Shown here one piece after another: positions 56,913 to 64,000 of a stretch of 64,000 nt of DNA; within the stretch, counting starts at the first letter, position 1, and each line of letters begins with the position of its first letter. The position numbers and the translations under genes are program-made. Location of the stretch: contig NZ_LMEA01000011.1 of NCBI RefSeq assembly GCF_001425235.1, positions 496,001 through 560,000 on the forward strand, read 5' to 3'. This stretch comes from Devosia sp. Root413D1 (GTDB taxonomy: Bacteria > Pseudomonadota > Alphaproteobacteria > Rhizobiales > Devosiaceae). The notes under the pieces were generated by a model. That model ran no database searches. It saw only the letters and a program-made list of their open reading frames with translations, and was not told the DNA's origin.

Positions 56913-57235
56913 GCATTACCCCCAATACGTGTTGAAAGTAAGCTACCAGAGAACATCTAAAGAACAAGAGATGAAAGATCGACATGCCATTCCCGTGCGC
57001 GGGCCCCGATGCACTGTAGCGGCAGGCGTCGTTGTCGTCCGGGCAGCGTACCGCCGCGCCTCGCCCACAAGGTCCTCCGCTGCCACAATCCTGCCCACTA
57101 CGGGCTGTTGGCGCGAAGCCGCCAATACCTGACAGAACCACCGCCGAAACCCCGCCACTTTCGGTTCATCCTCAATTCATCATATGACTTTCATGTTCGC
57201 CCCGTTGCATCCCGCAACGCGAGGTAAAACATCAA
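56913..57235. other. 323-base divergent intergenic region
   Basis: The left part is AT-richer (GTTGAAAGTAAGCTACCAGA, GAACATCTAAAGAACAAGAG) and should hold the promoter of the minus-strand island operon. The right part returns to high GC and leads to the SH3 gene at 57236. No clear promoter pair or gene could be fixed. Confidence 0.4.
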
Positions 57236-57526
57236 ATGCTGCCAAAGCTTAGCGTCACGGCTTTTGCCGTTGCGGCCGCCTGTTTGACTGCCCCGTCCTT
57301 CGCTCAATCCTTCCCGGAGATCACCACAGTTCGCGCCACCGACCTGCTGCGGGCTCCGCCGCCGGATGGCCGGCGCGTCACCAGTATCGCCAAGGGCGAG
57401 CGGCTCAGGCTGTACGAATGCGTGGGCAAGCCGACCTGGTGCCGGGTCGGGCAGCTCGCCGGGCCGCATCCCCGCAGCGGCTGGGTCGCGGCCGATGCGC
57501 TCGACGGCGCCGTCTCCACCAAGTGA
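57236..57526 (+). CDS. Small secreted SH3-like protein A
   Basis: 96 residues: signal peptide (LSVTAFAVAAACLTAPSFAQ) and one bacterial SH3-like domain (TDLLRAPPPDGRRVTSIAKG, VGKPTWCRVGQLAGP, GWVAADALDG) with a cysteine pair. Probably periplasmic, perhaps binding cell-wall peptides. Lies 14 bases before its paralogue at 57541, so the pair is likely co-transcribed. Confidence 0.75.
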   Translation: MLPKLSVTAFAVAAACLTAPSFAQSFPEITTVRATDLLRAPPPDGRRVTSIAKGERLRLYECVGKPTWCRVGQLAGPHPRSGWVAADALDGAVSTK

Positions 57527-57540
57527 CGGGAGCCGTAACC

Positions 57541-57837
57541 ATGCTCAGCAAACGCCATCCCGCCGCGCTCGCCCTGATCGCCACCCTCGTCGCGCCCGGC
57601 TCTTTCGCCGCCCCTGCTTTGGCGCAGGATTTCCCTGAGGTCACCGTGCTGCGTTCGACGCCGGTCTACCGCACCCCCGGCCACCGGCCGTTCGGCCAGC
57701 TGATGAAGGGCGAACGGGTGATGCTGCACGAATGCACCGAGCTGCCCGGCTACTGCCAGGTCTCAGTACGCCAGCCCGGCCGCCGCCTGACCGGCTGGGT
57801 CAACTCCGAGGCGCTGGACGGCATCGTCGCCAAATGA
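57541..57837 (+). CDS. Small secreted SH3-like protein B
   Basis: 98 residues: signal peptide (PAALALIATLVAPGSFAAPA) and an SH3-like domain (STPVYRTPGHRPFGQLMKGE, CTELPGYCQVSVRQPGRRLT, GWVNSEALDGIVAK). The ending GWVNSEALDG parallels GWVAADALDG of the preceding gene, indicating duplication. GGGAG precedes the ATG by 8 bases. A GC hairpin without T-run follows (ATCGGGCCGG / CCGGCCCGAT, from 57842). Confidence 0.75.
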   Translation: MLSKRHPAALALIATLVAPGSFAAPALAQDFPEVTVLRSTPVYRTPGHRPFGQLMKGERVMLHECTELPGYCQVSVRQPGRRLTGWVNSEALDGIVAK

Positions 57838-58026
57838 TCGATCGGGCCGGCCACGCGCCGGCCCGATCCTGTCGCGCAGTCCCGAACTCGCAGCGCTCCG
57901 TGAGCGAATGTCGGCAACAGCTCGAAAAATGCCCGACCTAAGATCGGCTCGAACTCGGCAATGAGACAGCCAAGCGCTGATGCTGTGATAGACGTTCAGC
58001 GTCTTACGTCTACCGGAGTGTCCTAA

Positions 58027-58566
58027 TTGGTCGTGATAAAGTTGGAAGAGGAAACGCGCTTCTTCGAGGAAATGGGAAAATCAGACGCCCTCGGCGTGGT
58101 GATCCGGGGGCTCATCTACATCGAGCACGAACTCATCGAACTGCTCACGGAGAACCTGGAAAACCCCGTGGCCGCCAAGCTGAACTCGCTCGAGTACTCC
58201 GCCAAGGTTGACCTTGCCGTCGCCATCGGCCTGCGTCCTGACTTGGGAAAGGGGCTCAACGCTCTTGGCTCGCTCAGAAACAAACTGGCTCACGACCTCA
58301 GGGCGAAGGTCGACACCAGCGCTGCAAACAATGCGTACAAAGCGCTGGCTGCTGTAGACAAAGACATAGTGCAGAACACGTTCGCCCGCGTTCAGAAGCT
58401 CAATTCGCCGAGCCCCAAGACGTTCTCCGCCCTCGAGCCGCTTGATCAGGTTCGGGTACTGATGGTGTCCCTCAGGCAGGCCGTTCGCGCTGCGCGCAGG
58501 GCCTCCCAGGCCCACCGTGAGGAAGTGGAGGCGGCATTGGCCGCTCATAGAGCCGCACCATCCTGA
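58027..58566 (+). CDS. HEPN-like protein (MtlR / DUF4145-type)
   Basis: 179 residues, helical. GVVIRGLIYIEHELIELLTE and SLRNKLAHDLRAKVD show the Rx4H HEPN signature (R84 to H89), in the arrangement of MtlR-like and DUF4145 proteins. HEPN domains are found in RNases, toxins and regulators; whether this one is catalytic is unclear. The frame starts at TTG 58027 with a GTG two codons later (58033); no clear ribosome site. It is near the island but has a more typical composition. Confidence 0.65.
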   Translation: MVVIKLEEETRFFEEMGKSDALGVVIRGLIYIEHELIELLTENLENPVAAKLNSLEYSAKVDLAVAIGLRPDLGKGLNALGSLRNKLAHDLRAKVDTSAANNAYKALAAVDKDIVQNTFARVQKLNSPSPKTFSALEPLDQVRVLMVSLRQAVRAARRASQAHREEVEAALAAHRAAPS

Positions 58567-58682
58567 CCGACGCCGCCGGTTCTCCCGACCGGGTATCATC
58601 AGTCACAACCGCCTTAAGCAATCATCAACCTCCGTAGTATCTGTCGCTGGCCTTACACCAACGACCAGGTCACGCTTCCGCA

Positions 58683-58859
58683 ATGGACAAGTTCACCAAA
58701 AAAGAGATCGAAGCAGAGCACCGTCGGCGGCGACGTCAACCCGAACGGGAGTCTTCCGCTGCGACGACGACATGTTTCCATTGTGGTCAGCCGTTCAATG
58801 CTGCCTTGGCAGTGGCCGGCGATCATGGTCTCTGCGACGCCTGCAATCTCCGCGACTAG
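58683..58859 (+). CDS. Tiny zinc-finger-like protein (58 residues)
   Basis: A short frame, MDKFTKKEIEAEHRRRRRQP at the start, with two CxxC knuckles (CFHC and CDAC) separated by about 18 residues: a zinc-ribbon pattern typical of small regulatory or RNA/DNA-binding proteins. The basic, arginine-rich N-terminus could contact nucleic acid. The ribosome site is weak, but regular CxxC spacing and a stop right after the second knuckle support it. Confidence 0.55.
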   Translation: MDKFTKKEIEAEHRRRRRQPERESSAATTTCFHCGQPFNAALAVAGDHGLCDACNLRD

Positions 58860-59204
58860 GCGACTAAGTCGATCTTATGGACTTCTCCTTGGCCACGAAA
58901 GGGCCCTTTGGGCTCGATTTGCAGTCGGTGCGGCAGCTCGCGCGCCAGGCCAGGCGCTGCAAAGCCGGCCCGCCAGCAACAGAGAAGCAAGTCCGCCCCC
59001 AATCCATCGCAGCATTGAAGACGCCCGATCGTGACTTCCTGAGTCGAGGTTGGCGGGCTGTCTTCCGCCCGCCAAATCCCGCGCCGTCGTTTGTGCCATA
59101 TCCGCAGCATTGCGCCACGCGCCTGTATCGGCCGCTCCCTGCCCCATGCACCTGCGCAGCAAGAGTTTAGGGTGTCACATTTGCCGGTTTGGGGAGGTCG
59201 CACC
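58860..59204. other. 345-base stretch without a supported gene
   Basis: Several overlapping open frames exist on both strands, but none has a ribosome site, a recognisable domain or protein-like composition. The last 30 bases contain the GGGGAGG ribosome site of the next gene. Confidence 0.4.
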
Positions 59205-59707
59205 ATGCATAATCCAGTGACGCCCGCGTCGTCTTACACCACTGTCCGCCTGACACCGGGGGAAGTGCTGATCACCCAGGGCGCGCCGGGCGGCAGCCTC
59301 TACGTGCTCGAGGAGGGTGAGTTGGGGGTGATCCGCGACGGCGTCGAGATCGCCACCGTGTCGCGGCCCTTTTCGGTGGTTGGCGAAATGTCGGTGGTGC
59401 TCGGCACCCCGACCAGCGCCACAGTGCGCGCCATCAAGGAGACCGGGTGCGGGTGTTCTCCGATGCCCGCAGCACGCTCTCCAGCGACGCCGATTTCGCC
59501 TTCCGCATGGCCTACCTGATGGCCAGCCGGCTCGACGCCACCTCGGCGCTGCTGGTCGAGCACAAGCGCAAGCAGGGCAGCAAGCCCGAGACCGACCTGA
59601 TGAGCCGGCTGTTCAACGCCCTGCATCTGCCGAGCGACGAGCCGCCTGCCCCGCCGACCAACCGGCAGGAAATGTTCAGCGCCCCGCAAGGCGCCTTCCC
59701 CCGGTAG
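59205..59707 (+). pseudogene. Cyclic-nucleotide-binding domain protein, frameshifted
   Basis: The first frame (59205 onward) reads a CNB domain: LTPGEVLITQGAPGGSLYVL, VIRDGVEIATVSRPFSVVGE, MSVVLGTPTSATVRAIKETG. At about 59446-59449, in a GGG run, homology moves to another frame: VRVFSDARSTLSSDADFAFR, then SRLDATSALLVEHKRKQG, ending at 59707. The intact paralogue at 61723 has the same ending (QRLDATSALLVQLKKE). One base appears to be missing, either a real mutation or a sequencing error. GGAGG precedes the ATG by 7 bases. Confidence 0.75.
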
Positions 59708-59890
59708 AGCCTTCGCCATTGCCCCTGATCGCCTGCTTCCTCGGCGGGCTGCTCGCAGCCCCTGAACGGTTGCGTCACGCCCCATTCAGCGCGACGCCAC
59801 TACCCTCCTTCCTCATGAGGTCGAACGACCTCCGCGCTCCGGCGCGACCCTCCGGTGCGCGGAACTGCATCCACCGAGGAGGAGGATCCG

Positions 59891-60232
59891 ATGATCTCCG
59901 TGACCAGACTTGGGGCGATTGCATTGCTTACCGGCGCGCTGTGCGCCACCGCCATGCCGGCGCATGCGGCACTCACCAGCTGCTATCCACAGATGGAAGG
60001 CATCGGGCGCGGCCCCACCGCCGCCATCGCCTTCAGCAAGGCCAAGATCAACTGGCGCATCCACGTCGAAGACAGCTACGGGATGTACTTCGCCAGCTGG
60101 GCCAACGCTGACGATGCCACCCGCAGCTGCAAGACCACTGATGGCATCACCTATTGCCGCGTCCACGCCAAACCCTGCAGCTCGAACCCACCTGGCGGCG
60201 AAGGCGTGAACAAGAACCCGGTCTACGACTGA
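59891..60232 (+). CDS. Small secreted protein of unknown function
   Basis: 113 residues with a signal peptide (RLGAIALLTGALCATAMPAH, cleavage near AHA). The mature part contains four cysteines and segments GPTAAIAFSKAKINWRIHVE and DSYGMYFASWANADDATRSC, reminiscent of small exported proteins with an amphipathic helix followed by beta strands. Family not recognised. GGAGG is 5 bases before the ATG at 59891. Confidence 0.65.
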   Translation: MISVTRLGAIALLTGALCATAMPAHAALTSCYPQMEGIGRGPTAAIAFSKAKINWRIHVEDSYGMYFASWANADDATRSCKTTDGITYCRVHAKPCSSNPPGGEGVNKNPVYD

Positions 60233-60406
60233 GCGTGCAGGCCGCAGGACAGATCGGAACTGTCCCACCCCCCATGGCGTCGCCCCGGCGGCGCCCTCTG
60301 GCCGCGCAGCGGCAGCGCATGGTTCAGACCGGCCGGCCATGGCCCCCCCTGTCGAAATCGGCCCAGCTCGCGCGACATAAGGTCAGGCAAGCGAAAGGAG
60401 CCGATC

Positions 60407-60685
60407 ATGTCAGTAACTCTCCCCACCAGCTTCGAGGCCACTTTGGTTCAGAGTTCCGCCGAGGGCGGCTGGACCTACCTGGTCTGGCCCGAGTCCGTCG
60501 CCTTCTTCGGCACCCGCGGCCTGGTCAAGGTCGTGGGCACCATGGATGGCAAGCCGTTCCGCTCCAGCTTCATGGCGCTCGGCAACGGCACGCATAAGCT
60601 ACCGGTCGCCGCAAAACTCCGTAACCAACTGGGCAAGCGCGTCGGCGACGCCATCGCCGTAACGCTGACCGAACGGCTCAATTGA
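60407..60685 (+). CDS. DUF1905 domain protein
   Basis: 92 residues that fit the DUF1905 beta-barrel: [40 protein letters not shown] and [13 protein letters not shown]. The domain is often fused to a YdeI-like (OmdA) helical domain; here it stands alone. Function unknown. AAAGGAG is 6 bases before the ATG. Confidence 0.82.
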   Translation: MSVTLPTSFEATLVQSSAEGGWTYLVWPESVAFFGTRGLVKVVGTMDGKPFRSSFMALGNGTHKLPVAAKLRNQLGKRVGDAIAVTLTERLN

Positions 60686-60691
60686 GGCGTC

Positions 60692-60889
60692 TCAGCCCTG
60701 CTCGATGGTCAGCGTGCCATGCGTCCGATCCTCGATGGTCTGCAACGGCAGGCTCAGCCGGAACTCGTCGCCGGCGGGGTGGTAGATGGCGAAGCGGAAG
60801 CCCTTCTGCAGCAGCGCTTCCACCTCGTCCTGGGTGAACTTGGTGTGCCGCGTGGTGCGACCGTTGAGCGGAATGGTGTGTCTGGGCAT
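60692..60889 (-). CDS. Small conserved-looking protein, 65 residues
   Basis: MPRHTIPLNGRTTRHTKFTQ and YHPAGDEFRLSLPLQTIEDR suggest a small alpha+beta protein without membrane segment. GGAG is 7 bases before the ATG at 60889. Convergent with the DUF1905 gene (6 bases apart). Family not recognised. Confidence 0.55.
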   Translation of the reverse strand: MPRHTIPLNGRTTRHTKFTQDEVEALLQKGFRFAIYHPAGDEFRLSLPLQTIEDRTHGTLTIEQG

Positions 60890-61068
60890 GGCGCGTCTCC
60901 GGCAAGTGTTCTTGATTTGTTCTAGGCGTGAGGTTTTCGCGGAGTCCACTCCCTTCGTTGGGATTTCAACCCTGCCGCTCTGGCGAGGGCGCGGGCGGGC
61001 GGGGCTGCACGAGCGCGAGACTGCGTCGGCGTAGAGGGTTTGGCTCGGTATCGAACCACCCACCGGCT

Positions 61069-61146
61069 GTCATCCCAGCGAAAGCTGGGACCCAACGCGC
61101 AGCCCGTGCCAGCGGTTGGATGGGTCCCAGCTTTCGCTGGGATGAC
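61069..61146. repeat. Family C palindromic element, copy 2
   Basis: 25-bp arms identical to copy 1 (GTCATCCCAGCGAAAGCTGG + GACCC and complement). The loop AACGCGCAGCCCGTGCCAGC is very similar to that of copy 1. It occupies the middle of a 421-base gap (60890-61310) in which no gene is seen. Confidence 0.88.
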
Positions 61147-61310
61147 ATCGAGTATGTTCTGGCCATCTGTGAAAATGGGGCTCCCGCGTCCCCCCAAAGG
61201 AGAGGTGAAGAGGTCGAAGCCGGCACCGCGCCTTCACCACTCCGTGACCCCGCATTGCGCCACCGCCTGCCGGCTCCTAGCCTTGGTGGGCCATCCCGGA
61301 GGAGGCTCGC

Positions 61311-61643
61311 ATGCGCAATCCGTTCCTCGCCGTTGCCCTGGCGGTGCCGCTGGTCATCGGCGGGCTCGCCCTCGGCGTCCTGCCCGCCGAGGCGGCCGGG
61401 CACACCGTCACGATCCAGGGACACAAGTTCAAACCCGCCAAGCTCACTGTCGCCAAAGGCGACACCATCACCTTCATCAACCAGGACAGCGCCCCGCACA
61501 CCGCCACCGCCAATGACGGCGCCTTCGACACCGGCCGGTTGTCGACCGGCAAGCGGGCCACGGTCACCGTCAGCGCCGCGGGTGCGCACGCCTATATCTG
61601 CAAGATCCACCCCTCGATGAAGGGCACCGTGACCGTCCACTAG
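61311..61643 (+). CDS. Cupredoxin-domain (plastocyanin/azurin-like) exported protein
   Basis: 110 residues: signal peptide (FLAVALAVPLVIGGLALGVL) and a small blue-copper fold. Type 1 copper ligands are visible: His in DSAPHTATA, then Cys, His and Met in YICKIHPSMKG. It probably carries electrons or copper in the periplasm (pseudoazurin/amicyanin-like). GGAGG is 5 bases before the ATG. Monocistronic. Confidence 0.9.
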   Translation: MRNPFLAVALAVPLVIGGLALGVLPAEAAGHTVTIQGHKFKPAKLTVAKGDTITFINQDSAPHTATANDGAFDTGRLSTGKRATVTVSAAGAHAYICKIHPSMKGTVTVH

Positions 61644-61722
61644 CTGCCCAACGGCGCCCGGTCGCACCGACTCGACGGCCACGCTCCGGGCCGCTAGCCT
61701 GCCGTCAAACGGGGGATCGACC

Positions 61723-62166
61723 ATGGCCAATCTGCTGGCGCTGACCAATACCTATCCGACTGTGAGCCTCGCGCGCGGCGAGCGGCTGATCGAAACCGGC
61801 GAGTCGCGCGGCGAGCTGTTCATCCTCGTCTCCGGCCGGCTGGTGGTCGAGCGCGACGGCGTCGAAGTGGCGCGCATCTCCGAGCCCGGCACGCTGGTCG
61901 GCGAAATGAGCATCCTGCTCGGCGCCGATCACTCGGCCAACGTCACCGCCCTCACCCCGGTCGAAGTGCGCCATATCGAGGATGGGCTGCGCTGGCTCGA
62001 ACAGAGCCCGATCGCCGCGCTGCACGTCGCCACCCTCGCCTGCCAGCGGCTCGATGCCACCAGCGCGCTGCTGGTGCAGCTGAAGAAAGAGAGCGAGGGG
62101 CACCGCGACCAGGGCTTGCTCGAGCGGCTGTTCGGCGCCGTCACCGGGGCCGAAACCCGCGCCTGA
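61723..62166 (+). CDS. Cyclic-nucleotide-binding domain protein
   Basis: 147 residues forming one CNB domain: VSLARGERLIETGESRGELF, VSGRLVVERDGVEVARISEP, LVGEMSILLGADHSANVTAL. The arginine of the classic cAMP phosphate cassette (RxA) is not obvious, so nucleotide binding is uncertain. No HTH follows. It is the intact paralogue of the frameshifted gene at 59205. Confidence 0.82.
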   Translation: MANLLALTNTYPTVSLARGERLIETGESRGELFILVSGRLVVERDGVEVARISEPGTLVGEMSILLGADHSANVTALTPVEVRHIEDGLRWLEQSPIAALHVATLACQRLDATSALLVQLKKESEGHRDQGLLERLFGAVTGAETRA

Positions 62167-62241
62167 GCCATCGGCAGGGTTGATGGCAGCCATAACCGCG
62201 ACTGCATTGATCTTGTCGCCGCGCCGCCCGAACATGGCGTC

Positions 62242-62586
62242 ATGCTGAAAGACCAGACCCTCGACGGGCAAGACACAGACGATCGCAACGACCCGGAGGC
62301 GCCTGCCGCCCCGCTCTCGAACGGCGGCCCGCCATTGAACGATTCGCCGCGTCCCTGGGGCGATAACGGCATCGGCAACTATTTCGAGTGGAAGGCCGCC
62401 AGCGAAAAGGCCTTCAACGACGTGCCCTACGATATCGCGGTGATGCGGGCCCGCCGCGCCGAGGCGATGGGGCTCACCTACCGAGAGTACACCCTCGAGA
62501 TTCTCGAGCGCGGCCGCTACCTCAGCGCCGACGCCGATGCCGAGCGCATCGCCGAGATCAAGCGGCGCCGCCCGATCCGCTACTGA
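62242..62586 (+). CDS. Unknown cytoplasmic protein, 114 residues
   Basis: An acidic, Pro/Asp-rich first 40 residues, then a helical, charged part (NYFEWKAASEKAFNDVPYDI, MGLTYREYTLEILERGRYLS). No signal peptide. Family not recognised. ATG at 62242 without a strong ribosome site; the neighbour starts 75 bases after the stop. Confidence 0.6.
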   Translation: MLKDQTLDGQDTDDRNDPEAPAAPLSNGGPPLNDSPRPWGDNGIGNYFEWKAASEKAFNDVPYDIAVMRARRAEAMGLTYREYTLEILERGRYLSADADAERIAEIKRRRPIRY

Positions 62587-62661
62587 TCACTTCGCCATCA
62601 GGTGGCAACTCCGCGGGCCCTTGGCCCGTTTGCCTCGTCATCGCAACGACAGGAGCCGACT

Positions 62662-63201
62662 ATGGCCAATGAAGAACATCACCTCACTCCGGCTGAGCTG
62701 ACCGACAAGGCGTGGGAAATCGCCGAGAAGATCCGCATCGCCCTCGTCACCACCTGGGATGGCGAGCAGCAGCGCATCAGGCCGCTCTCGGCGCACGTCG
62801 ATCGCGAGGGCGATGTGATCCAGTTCCTCATCGGCGCGCATGGCGGCACCACCCTGGCCGAGGCCACCGGCGCCCCGGCTCTCACGCTGGTGCAGCAGGT
62901 GAAGAAATACCCGACCGTCACCCTCGCCTTCGCCGATCACGACGCGCAGGACTATGTCACCATCACCGGCCAGGCGGCGCTCAGCAATGATCGCGCGCGG
63001 ATCAAGGAGCTGTGGACGCCCTTCGCGAGAGCCTGGTGGGACAGCGCCGACGACCCGGAAATCCGATTGCTCACGGTGACGCCGGAGAATGCCGAGATCT
63101 GGGAAGGCCCCAACCAGCTGGCCGCCACCGCCCTCATGCTCACCGCCGCGATTACCGGAGCGAAGCCGCCGGTGGGCGACCATGGCGCGGTGCGGATGTA
63201 G
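62662..63201 (+). CDS. Pyridoxamine-5'-phosphate oxidase-like (general stress) protein
   Basis: 179 residues with the split-barrel PPOX fold: AWEIAEKIRIALVTTWDGEQ, IRPLSAHVDREGDVIQFLIG, VTLAFADHDAQDYVTITGQA, IKELWTPFARAWWDSADDPE. It matches the 'general stress protein 26' type that binds flavin or F420-like cofactors. Exact activity unknown. CAGGAG lies 6 bases before the ATG at 62662. Confidence 0.87.
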   Translation: MANEEHHLTPAELTDKAWEIAEKIRIALVTTWDGEQQRIRPLSAHVDREGDVIQFLIGAHGGTTLAEATGAPALTLVQQVKKYPTVTLAFADHDAQDYVTITGQAALSNDRARIKELWTPFARAWWDSADDPEIRLLTVTPENAEIWEGPNQLAATALMLTAAITGAKPPVGDHGAVRM

Positions 63202-63269
63202 GGCGGTCCAGCGAGGGCGAGGGGCGCGACACCTATCGGTTTGACGCGCTCTCGCCTTCCCCACCGGCT

Positions 63270-63374
63270 GTCATCCCAGCGAAAGCTGGGACCCAACTAT
63301 CGGCTGGCGCGGGCTGCGAAAGCCGGACGAGGGCAGAGCCCTCGCCGTGAGGTCCCAGCTTTCGCTGGGATGAC
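63270..63374. repeat. Family C element, copy 3, with inverted and enlarged loop
   Basis: The arms (GTCATCCCAGCGAAAGCTGG... / ...CCAGCTTTCGCTGGGATGAC) match the other copies. The loop start ACTATCGGCTGGCGCGGGCT is the reverse complement of the copy 1 loop (AGCCCGCGCCAGCCGATAGA) and is followed by about 30 extra bases. It fills part of the 351-base gap 63202-63552, where no gene is seen. Confidence 0.85.
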
Positions 63375-63552
63375 ACCGAGTTTGATGGGGGCCATAGTGC
63401 CCCACCCATTTCCCTCCGGACTTTCAAAGTCCGAGCCGTGGCATCCCTGCCCTGGCAACTGCACAGAACCGCCCCCCTGCGCATGCCCCGATTTTGCCCG
63501 CTTTCCGGCGTTGCTGCTCGCCAACAAGAACAACAACAGCCGGAGTCTCCCG

Positions 63553-63921
63553 ATGCGTATCGCCCTTCTCGCCCTCAGCCTCGTTGCCGCCAGCCTGGCG
63601 GTGCTGCCCGCCGAGGCTGCGTCGCGTGGTACGGCGCGGGCTTCGGCCGATATCCCGGTGCGCAGCGGGCCGGGCGCCGGCTACCGCACCATCGGCACGC
63701 TGCCCAAGGGTAGCCAGGTGCAGTTGCAGCGCTGCACCAGGGACTCCAACTGGTGCCTGTTCCTCGGCAGGGATGGCGAGCCGGCCGGCTGGGTGCGCGG
63801 CTCCTATCTCGTCGGTTCCGGCGCCAAGCTCGAGGTCACGCCCTACAAGTTCGAAGGCTTCGATCCGCTCGATCCGATCGATACCTGCGACGACGACGAC
63901 AACAGCATCTTCTGCTGGTAG
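63553..63921 (+). CDS. Secreted SH3-like protein C
   Basis: 122 residues: signal peptide (MRIALLALSLVAASLAVLPA, cleavage near AEA), then an SH3 domain (DIPVRSGPGAGYRTIGTLPK, CTRDSNWCLFLGRDGEPAGW, VRGSYLVGSG) and a short acidic tail with DTCDDDDNSIFCW. GGAG is 7 bases before the ATG. Same domain type as the genes at 57236 and 57541. The last 79 bases of the window after it hold no gene. Confidence 0.8.
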   Translation: MRIALLALSLVAASLAVLPAEAASRGTARASADIPVRSGPGAGYRTIGTLPKGSQVQLQRCTRDSNWCLFLGRDGEPAGWVRGSYLVGSGAKLEVTPYKFEGFDPLDPIDTCDDDDNSIFCW

Positions 63922-64000
63922 GCGCCGCCGCCCTCAGGCGCCACCTTTGCCGCCACAATGATGAACAGATTCCGCGCAAGGCGCGAAATCATTCTACATG

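Noticed and set aside
58877-59170. 97-residue plus-strand frame between the zinc-knuckle gene and the frameshifted CNB gene
   Set aside because: No ribosome site, no domain, overlapping frames on the other strand equally long.

Overview
The window is high-GC DNA (roughly two thirds G+C by eye) from an alphaproteobacterium of the order Hyphomicrobiales; many proteins and intergenic palindromes look most like Devosia and relatives, but genus level is an inference. The best anchor is carB, a cold-shock gene, greA, trxB and a LysR gene of the LsrB/VtlR type, an order shared with Sinorhizobium and Brucella. No tRNA, rRNA, CRISPR array, transposase or prophage gene was seen.

Layout. 0-16 kb: end of a DUF2161 gene, carB, a CatB-type acetyltransferase beside a nucleotidyltransferase, a DMT exporter, a PhyH-like oxygenase with a possible attenuator leader, a methyltransferase, cspA, greA, trxB, lsrB, a GNAT enzyme and corA. 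15.95-16.64 kb: a gene-free stretch with three consecutive promoter/terminator units whose hairpin loops carry CCUCCUCCC (anti-Shine-Dalgarno) motifs. This is a tandem small-RNA locus near lsrB, where AbcR RNAs lie in Sinorhizobium. 16.7-33 kb: metabolic and envelope genes (aldo/keto reductase, proline iminopeptidase plus aspartate aminotransferase, CBS protein, Spy-like protein, class V aminotransferase, thymidine kinase plus thioesterase), then three tandem secreted SH3 plus beta/gamma-crystallin proteins. 33.3-38.0 kb (minus strand): an organosulfur operon, DszA/NtaA-type monooxygenase, FMN reductase and SsuABC. 38.4-41.8 kb: promoter, cobalamin riboswitch and a BtuCDF-type importer. 41.8-51 kb: two ArsR plus SRPBCC cassettes with palindromic operators, an atypical SDR, ArfB, a DUF2652 protein, a membrane protein plus winged-helix regulator, an extra prenyl transferase and an MFS exporter. 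51.4-54.0 kb: uvrB with a long N-terminal extension.

54.0-57.0 kb is a lower-GC island: one tightly overlapping minus-strand operon encoding a haem-oxygenase-like diiron protein, a protein resembling nucleotide-modification-associated domains, an HTH-ImmA/IrrE metalloprotease and a PIN-domain nuclease. It is the best candidate for an undescribed (defence or toxin-antitoxin type) system. 57-64 kb holds mostly small genes: secreted SH3 proteins, a HEPN protein, a tiny zinc-finger protein, an intact and a frameshifted cyclic-nucleotide-binding protein, a cupredoxin and a PPOX-family protein.

Intergenic space is filled with at least four families of imperfect palindromic repeats (called A-D here), some nested in each other and one inside the cobalamin operon. 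Most genes sit singly behind clear Shine-Dalgarno sequences, and several have strong intrinsic terminators.
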